Origin: Diphasiastrum complanatum
Taxonomy: Eukaryota > Streptophyta > Lycopodiopsida > Lycopodiales > Lycopodiaceae
Length of the DNA: 64,000 nt
Reading direction: 5' to 3'
Assembly: GCA_029204225.1 (NCBI GenBank)
Contig: CM055093.1
Coordinates: 25,450,117 to 25,514,116, forward strand
The position numbers and the translations under genes are program-made. Shown one piece after another: positions 10,871 to 19,984 of this stretch; the stretch's first letter is position 1, and the number at the start of each line of letters is the position of its first letter. The notes below the pieces were generated by a model. That model saw nothing but the letters and a program-made list of their open reading frames with translations, had not been told where the DNA came from and searched no databases.

Positions 10871-13292
10871 TTATTCATCATAACAAGATTCAAATTCATC
10901 ACCTAGTACATCTTGCAACTCATCTCCGCTTAGATGAATTTCATCATCAGTACTATAGTAATCGGACTCTCTCAATATTGTCGTTTGTGTCAGAATCATT
11001 CGATTCATTTATAGTATTTTCTATAGTATTTAAAAAACTTGGAGATATTTTTATATTCTCATCAACATCCATGTTTGTGTTGTCAATATTCAAGTCATCC
11101 ATTTCATTCTCAATGTATGCATTTTCAAATATTTAACAATGTTAAGTTATAAAGTTTGTTCAAACAATGTCATGGAATTGCAATGAAATAGTGTATATCA
11201 CTGATTATGATTGAGGAAAAATGGATGTCAAACTCATCTGACAAACCTGTTCACAATGACAAGGCGACACCAATGTGTTTGAAAAATCCATGCTTAATAT
11301 CTTGGTTGAATCAATAGCAAAAAATCCACTACGATCTCTTTTCACGGTTGCATTTGACCCTTGATAATTGATTTTCAACCATTTCACATCAAACAAAAAC
11401 TATTTACCATTTTCACCGAAACACACTTCATATATATCTTGAATAATTCCTACATACTCAAGCTCTCTAGAGATTGGACTTTGGTCTCGCACTACTTGGA
11501 CTTTCTTGATTGAAAGATGCCATCACAACACAATCGTAAGTTTCTCGTTTCATGTCAACTCGTTCAACGCGATGACAACGACCATATGCCTACATTGCAC
11601 TATACTTTCGATACTGCCACATATTAACTGTAATTAGGACAATAATCAATTATTATACATGTACATTGTATTTTTACTAAAAAAAAAACAATAAAGAAAC
11701 CTTCCAATCACATCCTCTTGCAAATTCCCATTCCGTGTCAGATATGACTTGTCCCTTTGATCTTGCCTGTCTATGGTGCATTGGTCAACATCACGTGAAG
11801 GTGCAGCATGGCCCCTACTATGCCTATTATGTCGGTGTTTATTTCTAGACAACATTTTTTTTTTCTTCTCTCGTATAATTCCAACCACTTATCCATCACT
11901 TTAGAATTATAGAGCATGAAAGTATAAATTTTTTCTCTTAGAAAAGGCTCCTTTTCTTAAGAGAACCTATACCTTGGGGTCTTTTGCCTTTTACCTCATT
12001 GTTCTCCTCATCATTCCATAGCCATGGAGTAGATGAATGTATTTGAAGCAAAAATTCAGTGACATAGATAAGAGATTCTTGCACTAACCACCCATCGACA
12101 ATGCTTCCCTCTGTTCTTGTCTTTTGACGCACAAAATATTTCAAAACTTTCATGAATCTCTCCAAAAAAAAAATCTAGTTATAAACATTTATTGCAATGA
12201 TGAGAGCAGTGGTCAATGACATAGTAAAAAAATGATGCTAAATACATTGAGGCCAAAAAAATCAAAATCGTATATTTTGTACCTTGAGTGCACATAGGAC
12301 CAACAATATCAATTTCTTGGACCAAGTGCACAACCAGATGCACTTGTATGTCCAAGATGGAGGTTGGAAAATATTTCTCAAGCATACATATAGCCTCCAC
12401 TATATCTTCATGTTTTTTTTCCACATCTATCTCACGAATCTCCTTGTCACACATCCATCTACATCATATTTGTAGTATATGATCATCATCATATGACTTT
12501 ATCAAACTTGCATGTAAAATAAATATGCAATAGCATAAAACGTAAATGAAAGAAATGTAAGTACTTGACAATGGATGCTTATTTGTAAATGGTATTGTGA
12601 AGTTGATCAATTAGACAACCACGAACACACATTGGAAAGATTTACTCATGCATCTTCAAGCAATCATGAGATCTAAGACCATGAAGTTCTCCTTTTGTTG
12701 TGAATGATGTTCGTAGTGAATGAGCAAAACCAATTGGCGTTCTCATCTTGCAAATGCGTACATACTTGTACTCTTCCTTGGTAAGAATCCAAGGGGCTCT
12801 TTGAATGATATGAGTATTTTCATCTATACCCAACTTTCGCCAATACTCTTCTTTTGTCTTTGATTCTTGTAGGTCTTGTCTTGCATTAATACTATCTTTT
12901 TTGCCCACCAAGTGTTTCCATAATGATTCACTCACATTTTTGAATATATCCATATGATCAAGCAAGTGATTGATCAAAAGTTTATTCCAATATGTTAGAC
13001 AATGAAAGATAGATAGTCTTTTCATACCATTGATTGGCTTGGTCTCAGATTCAATCTAGAGCTTGTGCCCATCTTCCATGGACATCCTCTTTGGAGGCAT
13101 CCTTGTTTCCGTCTTTCCTCCTAATCCCTTTCTTTGTGTATTTCGAAACAAATGATTCTCATGCAAGTATTTGTGATGATTTTCATATACAACTTTGCTT
13201 AGATAATGTGAGTGTCGAGCATCAATATTCGGTCCACAAACGAGACACGTGTTATATATGGAAGCTGTAAAACCTAAAGAAATCAAATGCAA
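10871..13292 (-). pseudogene. CACTA (En/Spm) TNP2-type transposase, multi-exon, broken
   Basis: Minus-strand relic in correct domain order. (1) Transposase_21 block from 13292 with CLVCGPNIDARHSHYL and YLHENHLFR. (2) In the same frame across a TAG at about 13044, the TNP2 core with LLDHMDIFKNV (usually DxMHxxKN), NARQDL and GLRSHDCLKMHE. (3) DUF4218 in two exons: 12454-12290 with ICMLEKYFPTSILDI, then 12165-11938 with MERFMKVLKYFVRQ and HSSTPWLWND. (4) A basic linker at 11880-11700. (5) DUF4216 at 11460-11205 with FDVKWLKINYQG and FFAIDSTK. (6) An acidic Asp/Glu/Asn-rich tail ending at TAA 10871-10873. Intron edges such as CAAG/GTACAA at about 12283 are plausible. Stops and frameshifts make it non-functional. 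The N-terminal start was not found; the relic ends where a miniature LTR element begins. Confidence 0.88.
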
Positions 13293-13308
13293 TTCATATT
13301 ACAACTTG

Positions 13309-13345
13309 TAAGCCCGACCATGCACACCAAGTGTAAACTTTCACA
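13309..13345 (+). repeat. Truncated 5' LTR of miniature LTR element
   Basis: About 37 bases ending in CTTTCACA match the last part of the LTR at 13419-13574 (shared AGCCCG, GACCA, CACACCAAG and the TTTCACA terminus). The rest of the 5' LTR is missing, replaced by CACTA sequence. The PBS abuts it exactly. Confidence 0.65.
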
Positions 13346-13418
13346 TGGTATCAGAGCCATGGTTGTGGGTGTGATTTAGGTGGGTAGTAGCTATAAAGGG
13401 CTATGCCTTGAGGGGGAG
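13346..13418 (+). mobile_element. TRIM-type internal domain (PBS to PPT, 73 bp)
   Basis: It starts with TGGTATCAGAGCC, a perfect complement to the 3' end of plant initiator tRNA-Met. It ends with the purine run TTGAGGGGGAG just before an LTR start TGTTGGAAAG. Only ~50 non-coding bases lie between, so the element carries no gene and would depend on another element's reverse transcriptase. This is the architecture of terminal-repeat retrotransposons in miniature. Confidence 0.75.
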
Positions 13419-13574
13419 TGTTGGAAAGTGTCAAGGCTATAGCCCTTGCACAACCCTCTTGGAACACAAATGGACGGGTAGGTTAGTGGTAGAGCACCCC
13501 ACTGGAATGGGGGAGGTCATAGGTTCAATCCCTAGCCCGCCGACCACACACACCAAGAATAAAACATTTTCACA
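13419..13574 (+). mobile_element. 156-bp LTR of miniature element, with embedded tRNA-like sequence
   Basis: The LTR runs from TGTTGGAAAG to TTTTCACA (TG...CA). Positions 13472-13542 inside it are tRNA-shaped, described separately. Such an LTR would carry a possible RNA polymerase III promoter, comparable in concept to the 5S-rRNA-bearing Cassandra TRIMs, although this block is not 5S. The following sequence is a Copia protease relic. No target-site duplication can be read because the 5' LTR is truncated. Confidence 0.75.
13472..13542 (+). other. tRNA-like block with A and B boxes inside the LTR
   Basis: The 71 bases fit class-I tRNA numbering without gaps. Acceptor GGACGGG/CCCGCCG (5 of 7 pairs); D-stem GGTT/GAGC (3 of 4); anticodon stem CCCCA/GGGGG (4 of 5) with a 7-base loop CTGGAAT (anticodon position GGA); T-stem ATAGG/CCTAG (4 of 5) with loop TTCAATC. 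A box TAGGTTAGTGG is at 13479-13489 and B box GGTTCAATCCC at 13522-13532. GGA would be serine, but tRNA-Ser has a long variable arm that is absent here. The mismatches argue against a working tRNA gene and for a tRNA-derived promoter module. Confidence 0.7.
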
Positions 13575-14090
13575 ATTCTACTAACTGAGAGTAGGTTCTT
13601 GGTTAGATTTAGTACGTGAAGAAATTTGGATAGCAACTTGACATCACCCTTCTAAAATTCGACCCTTACTGTTCCTTCACCATGGATCGAGTGTGATGAG
13701 TTGTCTCCTAGTTGCACAACTCGAGAGTGGGTGAAAGATTTATAATATTTGAACCAGTCTTGGTGGTGAGTCATATGTTGTGTTGCTCCAAAATCGAAAT
13801 ATCAGGAATAGATATCATGTTGTTCTCCGACCTTGGTCATATGGACTTGTTGTTGGTACTACTCCTTCTTCTCATTTTTATATTTCAAAGTTTTGCAGCC
13901 CTTGATTTCATGTCCAAGTCCTTATAGTATCTGTAGAATAGTTTCTACTTTGGTTGGAAAGATGAAGGATTCAAATTCAACCCTGAGTCAAAATTCAACC
14001 TAGAGCCAAAATTCAATCATGGTTGCATATTGCTTTGGTGATAATGGCTACATCACCTTCTGGCTTGACTTCTGTGCCGTCAACATAGAA
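13575..14090 (-). pseudogene. Copia protease and gag fragments with internal deletion
   Basis: On the minus strand, 14090-14030 reads VDGTEVKPEGD, a Copia gag motif also present in the gag at 50250-50666. 13965-13890 holds a zinc-knuckle relic with both CxxC cysteines changed to Tyr and a 1-base shift. 13800-13585 reads the protease region YFDFGATQHMTHHQ: the catalytic DSG triad is now DFG and the preceding Trp codon is TGA. GEGTVRVEF, a stop and LTKNLLSVS follow. Only pieces of one element survive. It abuts the miniature LTR on its left. Confidence 0.75.
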
Positions 14091-14640
14091 ATTGAAATAT
14101 CTTTGTCTTTTCGAAGAAGAGCCAGATTTCAATAGAGGTAATCTTTCGATGGATATCCCATTGGAGGAATCATACAATTTGTTTTATAGTTTAGAAGATG
14201 ATGGTTCCATCATCAAAGATACCAAGGGAAACGTCGTCATAAATAGGATGCATGACCTTGCCCTCAAATATTTTGGCCACAACTTATTCACTCCTTGGGA
14301 GCAACAAGACCAAGATGACAAGAATACGATACTTGCGATTTTGAATAGTGAGTTTCTTCAATCAAATAGATCTGGGGAGGTGTGGGCATTGACAAATATG
14401 TGTATGCATATTCGTCATAAGCATCAATCCTTACAAAGATATGTTAAAATGGCAAAAAAAGGCGGCGTGGGCTTCAAAGAAAGATTGGGCAAAGGTGATA
14501 CACGAGTCCAAGCATCCCAATCCTGATCGATTCAAACAACAACGAGATCAATCTCTTGGGCCAATCTCACCTTGGCTCGGGTGGGAAATCCAATTTACAA
14601 GCCCAATTTGTAAGTTTTTCTTTTTTAGTTTGATTTTATT
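14091..14640 (+). pseudogene. Possible plant transposase (Transposase_24-like) fragment
   Basis: An open frame of about 145 codons contains DGSIIKDTKGNVVINRMHDL, LKYFGHNLFTPWEQQ and KHQSLQRYVKMAKK. After a +1 shift near 14450 it continues as AWASKKDWAKVIHESKH and RFKQQRDQS. This resembles the DNA-binding region found with CACTA elements: a charged lead-in, Trp-rich helices, then a WxSxxxW-type segment. The assignment rests on general pattern only. It runs opposite to the CACTA gene at 10871-13292. Confidence 0.4.
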
Positions 14641-15239
14641 ATAATTATTTTAGATATGTTTTTTATTACCAATCATGTTTCGTATCTAAATGATTGCATT
14701 CGTGTTTTTATAGCAAAGAGATTTTGAGAGAAAATACACGAATGCCAATTATAAGATTGGGTACCAGCAAGGTTGCAGCTGAATCGTCCCCATCATTAGA
14801 GAAAATCTGAACACAAAAGAGGCCTTTCAGAAGGATACTCTTTATTTTTTTTCTCAATGTACCTCCTTCAAATTGATTTGTTTTTTTGTTTAAAAGAACT
14901 ATAATTTTGCGTCAGGGGCATCCCGTAAATAAGCCATTTTATTTGTAGTATAGTATGCAACTCAACAAAAAAACAGTGTAATTTTTGAACGACGATTATG
15001 GTGCCATTAGAAATCCCTCAACGAGAGCTATTCAACGACACCCAACATGATCCAGTTCCGAGAAAGAAGTTATGGCCAGTCAAAAGTTTTGGTCGGTCAA
15101 TGCTTGGTCAACCCAATATCTCTTTCAAGTTCAGTTGACCAGTTTGAAACTGGTCAACTGAGCTTGAAAGAGGACCACTTTATAGTAGATTTCTACATGA
15201 ATTGACAAATCAGTGACTGTAATATGAATTATGACAAAA
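14641..15239. other. Intergenic, no gene seen
   Basis: AT-rich sequence with no long conserved frame. 15095-15175 contains an inverted arrangement around GGTCAACTGAGCTTGAAAGA and TCTTTCAAGTTCAGTTGACC, about 15125-15172, a near-palindrome able to form a hairpin. Confidence 0.5.
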
Positions 15240-15249
15240 ACAAGTTCAA

Positions 15250-15735
15250 CTTATAGGTGGAGAGACTTACGAAATGGGCATGAAAAGAACCTCTGCCTAG
15301 GTGCAAGGGCCCTGCCATCTCCGTGCACTTCTTAGCAACCTCTCTTTGTTGCTTGAGACAATCTGAATCTTCTCAAAATTCTGTATTTGCAAACATCCAA
15401 TCGTCTTTGTGCACGTTGTATGGCCTAGATTTGCCAACTCTCACTGCATCTCGGATCTCTGATTTGCAGTGACTCCTCACGCTTTCCATGTGTTTTTCCA
15501 TCCATATTCGGTCAAATTTCAAATCAATGGAGGGGACTAGAAATTCTCTATACAACTGGTCAATGACATAATTTTTTTTCTCATCACTTTGTTTGCGCCA
15601 GTCCTTGAGAATGTTCTTGTTGAAGACCACATGCGTGAGTTGCCTTATGCAAGTGATGATGCGACCACCACGATCATCCTCCACTATGTGCTTCTCCGCA
15701 TCTATATCATAGGATGGCAAGACGTCAGCTGAAGG
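15250..15735 (-). pseudogene. CACTA-associated Transposase_24-like ORF
   Basis: The minus-strand frame starts LPSYDIDAEKHIVEDDRGGR and continues RIITCIRQLTHVVFNK, DWRKQSDEKKNYVIDQLYRE, KHMESVRSHCKSEIRDAVR. Across one TGA near 15372 comes KQQREVAKKCTEMAGPLHLG, the order and spacing typical of the plant Ptta/En/Spm Transposase_24 family, which ends with a GGS-like tail. The Gly-Arg-Ile lead, Trp-containing middle and basic tail support the assignment. Upstream (to the right) lies a Pro-rich region and a second copy of the domain start. It is broken by a stop and no complete ORF remains. Confidence 0.6.
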
Positions 15736-16266
15736 AGAGGTGGCAAAGGGAGTGTCGAAAAGAGTGGGGGAGTTGATTACATTGGAAATGATTTTGGGAG
15801 GAGTTTAAAGGTGATCACGAGAATAGTGGGGTGGGGAATAAAGAGGAGAAGGTTGGGGAGGAGTTTGAGCAAGAGTGTAACCAATAAGGATTTGAATGGG
15901 AGAAAAATCGATGGAGTGGCCTAACAAGAGGGATCACGCTGCCATGGAGACCCCATAGGGGGCGTGGGTATCGAAGAAAGAAAAATGTGAGTAGAGAGCG
16001 TGAGAGTGTCAGGATAATCAAGTGTGACAGATGCAGGAGTCATAGTATCATGTGTCATCCGTGTCAGTCATGAAAAATGTCTATGGAAAAGTGGATATAC
16101 ATGAGCATCCTCATGCGCAAGATGACCCCCTTATCACGATTATTCTGAATGATCTGACCAACCCTGTCTATGTCATACGACGGTGGGATGGCAGCTGGTG
16201 GCGATGTAGCCATGGGACTGTCTAAGGGGGTGGCCTCCAGTAAGGGAGATGTGGCTCTGTGAGTGT
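15736..16266 (-). pseudogene. Second, truncated copy of the Transposase_24-like domain start
   Basis: Reading leftwards from about 16200, the minus strand gives a Pro/Ala-rich stretch, then PPSYDIDRVGQIIQNNRDKG near 16120-16185. This parallels LPSYDIDAEKHIVEDDRGGR at about 15665-15728. The second copy stops within 40 codons. The two starts are ~460 bases apart, which suggests local duplication. The rest of the interval is low-complexity. Confidence 0.45.
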
Positions 16267-16660
16267 CTATGGGGGTGGCCTCGGGTGTGGGAGATGCCCC
16301 GCTGATGGGAGAATACTGATGTTGTGGGGTGTACGTAGTGTACTAGGGGGGGGAATAGGAAAGGGGAGGGGGGGGGAGTACCAAGGGGAGGACAACCAAG
16401 GGGGGGTGTCGGGATGGGAGATAGATAGGAGGAGACTATAAGGGAGTGGGCTCAAAATCCCATGGTGAAATGTGACCCCATGGAGTATAGTAGAAAGGAC
16501 AAAACTCAGTTGTAGTGGGTCTAGAGGGAGGGAGAATGTGAGGGGTGAAAGTGTAGATGCCGAAAATATGATCTGAGTAGGGGATCCATCATCTAATATA
16601 ATGGGTGCAATGGAATAAAAGGGATAAATACTGCAGACAACCAAGGGGAGTCTCAAAAAT
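16267..16660 (-). other. Low-complexity Pro/Ser/Leu-rich ORF, G-rich plus strand
   Basis: A 129-codon minus-strand frame dominated by Pro, Ser and Leu. It may be the Pro-rich N-terminal part of the CACTA accessory ORF to its left, but the composition alone could create an open frame. The plus strand at 16347-16410 has five or more runs of 4-9 G and could form G-quadruplex structures. Confidence 0.35.
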
Positions 16661-16683
16661 GGTAAAAAAATAACATCACCATG

Positions 16684-16686
<3 letters not shown>

Positions 16687-16773
<87 letters not shown>
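16687..16773. repeat. (CT)n microsatellite
   Basis: About 43 uninterrupted CT units. Confidence 0.95.
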
Positions 16774-16776
<3 letters not shown>

Positions 16777-16923
16777 TAGTGGACTTAAAAAAATAGAGTT
16801 CGGTGAAACAAATGCTAAAAATTTTATGTATACTGACTCATAGCTACAACGTCAATACCAACACATATATTGTTCACTCTTTATCATTCCCCTTCGCTTG
16901 AAGTGTTCATCAATGCAAGAGTA

Positions 16924-17440
16924 TCACGTCCGTGGTGCTTGCTTCAATCCATAAATGGCATTGTTGAGCTTACAAACGAGATGCTCTCTCCCTGGCTCAA
17001 CAAATCTTTGAGGTTGTACTAAGTACACCTCTTCATCTAGCACTCCATTAAAAAAAGCAGATTTAATGTCCATTTGCTTGATCTTCCAACTATAGAAAGA
17101 AGAAATAGCAATGATAGAACATATAGTTACCATCTTAGCTACGGGTGCGAAGGTTTCTTCAAAATCAATACCTTTCTGCTGCTCAAATCCTCTCTCAAAC
17201 AACCGTGCTTTATACTTGTTGAGCTGCCCATCAGCTCCATATTTGATCTTGTATATCCATTTGCAAGTGATAGGCATCTTATCATCAGGTAGCTCAACCA
17301 AGTTCCACGTCCTATTCTTTGATAGCTTCCATTTTTGTTTCCATTGCTTCACGCCACTCCTTGTGCTCCTTTGCTTTATCAAAAGTTTTTGGTTCTTGAG
17401 CCTTGAGCACAGAACCCATTAGGGCTAGATTCATCTCTAT
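16924..17440 (-). pseudogene. Copia reverse transcriptase N-terminal half
   Basis: The RVT_2 domain reads NRTWNLVELPDDKMPITCKW, GFEQQKGIDFEETFAPVAKM, KQMDIKSAFFNGVLDEEVYL and NAIYGLKQAPRT. The frame is open for 152 codons. The upstream EWREAMETKMEAIKE is in another frame, joined by a 1-base insertion near 17315. The block stops at the GLKQAPR motif, before the YVDD catalytic motif, so the palm is missing. It has no neighbouring integrase or RNase H. It is a fragment of a minus-strand Copia element and cannot act. Confidence 0.9.
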
Positions 17441-17607
17441 CTTGCAAGAGGTTTTCGATTTTGGTCTATGTTGATTAGTTGGCAATTTAGGCCAATATGC
17501 ATTTTATACTTAGAGATAAATTTTATGAAGTTATTTTTAGCCAAAGTACATGTGAAATTACCACTTTTAGAAAGTGAGAGAAAGTAGAAAGTCGAATTAG
17601 GACACAT

Positions 17608-19070
17608 TCAAATTTGAATGTTAGATACATTGAATCTAGTGATCTTTCCATTTACTTGATGTTCGTCTAGTTTATAGAATCGAAAAATATATTTTCGAAC
17701 ATTTTCAATATCAAGATAAATATTATTGCAATCGTTGTAAATGCACTCACTATATTCTGATTTGTATAATTCAGCTATATGAAGTGGTTGCCCAACTACT
17801 TTGAACATTCTTTCATTATAATAATTTCTTGCTAATCTTACCCGATATGGACGAGGAAGATAAGTTTTCTTCACCATCACTTGAGAAAAGACTTTTGTAA
17901 CTAATCTAAAAAATGTAAAATAAGCATTTCTGCTTATTCCAGAGTAATCACATGCACCTAGTATTATAGTTGCATCCAAGTAAGTTTCAACCTTATTCAA
18001 AACAGTTTCTACAATTTCATTTTTCATTTTTAGAGACTGAGCATTTTTCATCATTGCCTTTATTGACTTTCTTGGTAAAACATGACTTAAAGAAGATCTG
18101 ATGCATGAATGATCTGTTAAATAGTTCTTTGTCACAAACATGATCTGCAAAAGACATATAAAATTCAAATTATGTTTAATAATTTGATAATGCATATTAT
18201 CAAATGCAATTGAAACTTGTATGACCAAAACAAATCAAATAAATTGTTTATAAGAAAACAAAGAAAACATACTTAAATGCTCAAATCCTTTTTTTTTATT
18301 GCCGCTATCCTTTTTTTTAAACTATCAGATCGCAACTACTCCATAGATTCTAACATTTTTTGGTTTGATCCCCGAAGAGTAGTGACTGTAGCATTCAACT
18401 CTGACATAGCATGCTTGAGTGCATTATTTTCAGCACTAGTGTATTGCACACAATGAAACAATTGTTGATTTCCACGTTGCAATTGTTGATTAGCAAACTG
18501 TAATTGCTTATTAAGACAAGATATGCTATGCATTTCAATATCATGCTACCTTTGACAATATCCAAGTAATCCGTTATTTTCTTGACATACAAATCTGAGA
18601 AGATGAGTTACGGACTTAAAATTTGGACACAAATTCATACCTGGATCATTAGGATAAATTGATCCATCCACCCACAAATCTATATTCTTATGATTATTCA
18701 TTCTCAATTCTCTAACTATTTCAACAACATTCTTTACAGCTTTCGAATTTTTCTTAATAATTGGAGTGTATTCCATAGGAAGTGCAACATGCAAATGGAA
18801 CATTGCCATTGTTGCAAGCTACGATCCATAAATACTTCAAAATATAATAAGTCAAATTGAATAGATCTAGCATACCTTACTTTTGTAATGTCTATATTGC
18901 GCTGAAAGTTCATCCCGCCTCATATTTCACTATAAGCATACAAATATTTCAAAAGTGCTGCTACTCCCACTTCAGTTTTTGCAATGAGTACACCAAGATT
19001 TACAGTCTTAAAGCTCTAGCCTCGAATTTTGAAACGAGCATACAGAGAAGTTATTATATCTCATGCTTAA
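17608..19070 (-). pseudogene. Unrecognised multi-exon gene relic with coiled-coil middle
   Basis: Coding-like minus-strand blocks, right to left. (A) 19045-18890, with KTEVGVAALLKYLYAYSE, two internal stops and an AG/GTATGC donor. (B) 18820-18290, with MAMFHLHVALPMEYTPIIKK, NIDLWVDGSIYPNDPGMNL and LRFVCQENNGLLGYCQR, then a Gln/Asn-rich coiled-coil (LNKQLQFANQQLQRGNQQL); one frame holds TAG at 18821-ish, 18546 and 18336, each explicable as CAG to TAG. (C) After an intron with a GTATGT donor and a TTTTGCAG acceptor (about 18150), a 170-codon open block to 17608 with ILGACDYSGISRNAYFTFFR, TYLPRPYRVRLARNYYNE and NDCNNIYLDIENVRKYIF. I do not recognise the family. It could be an unknown transposon protein or a host gene. 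The coding blocks are coherent, but the gene is dead. Confidence 0.55.
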
Positions 19071-19139
19071 CTAACTAATGTTTGAAGTTAACCATACTAG
19101 TTAAACATCAAGCAAGGCTAAAAACTCAGAAAACGACGA

Positions 19140-19984
19140 CCAAAAGTTACCGATTCGTATTATGTCTGTACATGACCTCTCTCTAAAGTGAAATTTTTTG
19201 AAGGGCCCATTTTGAGCCATATTTTTCCTAATGTAGTGATCTAACATGAAAGGGAGTGAAATATAATTGGACCCCTTCTTTTCCTCCTCTGAATCCTATT
19301 GGTTGAGTGACATATGAGCCCTCAAACTTGATTGGGCCAAATTGATGAATATCTCTCTTTTCATTGGACCCTAACTCTGTTGGAGCATTTGCGGATCCCA
19401 AGGCAACCCTAACTCTAGTTAATAAGTGAGAGGAATTTGGCACCCTGCGTGTGTATTACTCTTGATTCTTTGCCAGAACCTTCGCTGAGTTTTCATATTA
19501 TTCCATTTAAAATAATTTACTGTTTTTGAGTTTGGCGAATATTCATCCTATTCAGATCATAGAAAATCTTTATTTTTACCCTCGTCAAACTACAAAAATT
19601 GTGCTTTTGTGTGTCCGAAACCTTCGCCAGTTCTACCCTAGCTTTATCTTGTCTCAGATTCTGAGTCTGAGAGTGCGGCAAAGGTTATTTCCATAGAATT
19701 TGTCAGAAAAATCTGATTAAAGAGTTTTTTTTAAAAATAGCACTATTGAAACTTCATTGAGTGAATCTTCCCCTAGGGAACCTTAGTTAGTTCTATTTTT
19801 AGGTTTTGATTTTCCAGATCAAGTCCTTGTCAAATCTGATATAGTCTAATTTTGATTCTAAGAATTTTTTTAGTATTTTTGAGAATTCACGATATAGGAA
19901 TCTAATTCTTGTCAAGTCGAAGAGATCTAGCAGATCTAATCTGAGACAGTTTTGATTGAAAATCTAGATCCAACCTCATTGTAT
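19140..19984 (+). other. Gypsy LTR/leader-like region (plus strand)
   Basis: Non-coding DNA upstream of the plus-strand Gypsy gag. It contains GAACCTTCGCTGAG at 19478 and AAACCTTCGCCAG at 19619, a motif that recurs inverted in 63378-63850, upstream of a related minus-strand gag. No PBS or LTR border could be fixed. Confidence 0.4.

Noticed and set aside
12284-12482. Two plus-strand ORFs
   Set aside because: Antisense shadows of the DUF4218 exon of the CACTA transposase.
13472-13542. Functional tRNA-Ser(GGA) gene
   Set aside because: No long variable arm, two acceptor mismatches and one mismatch in each of the other stems, and it lies inside an LTR.
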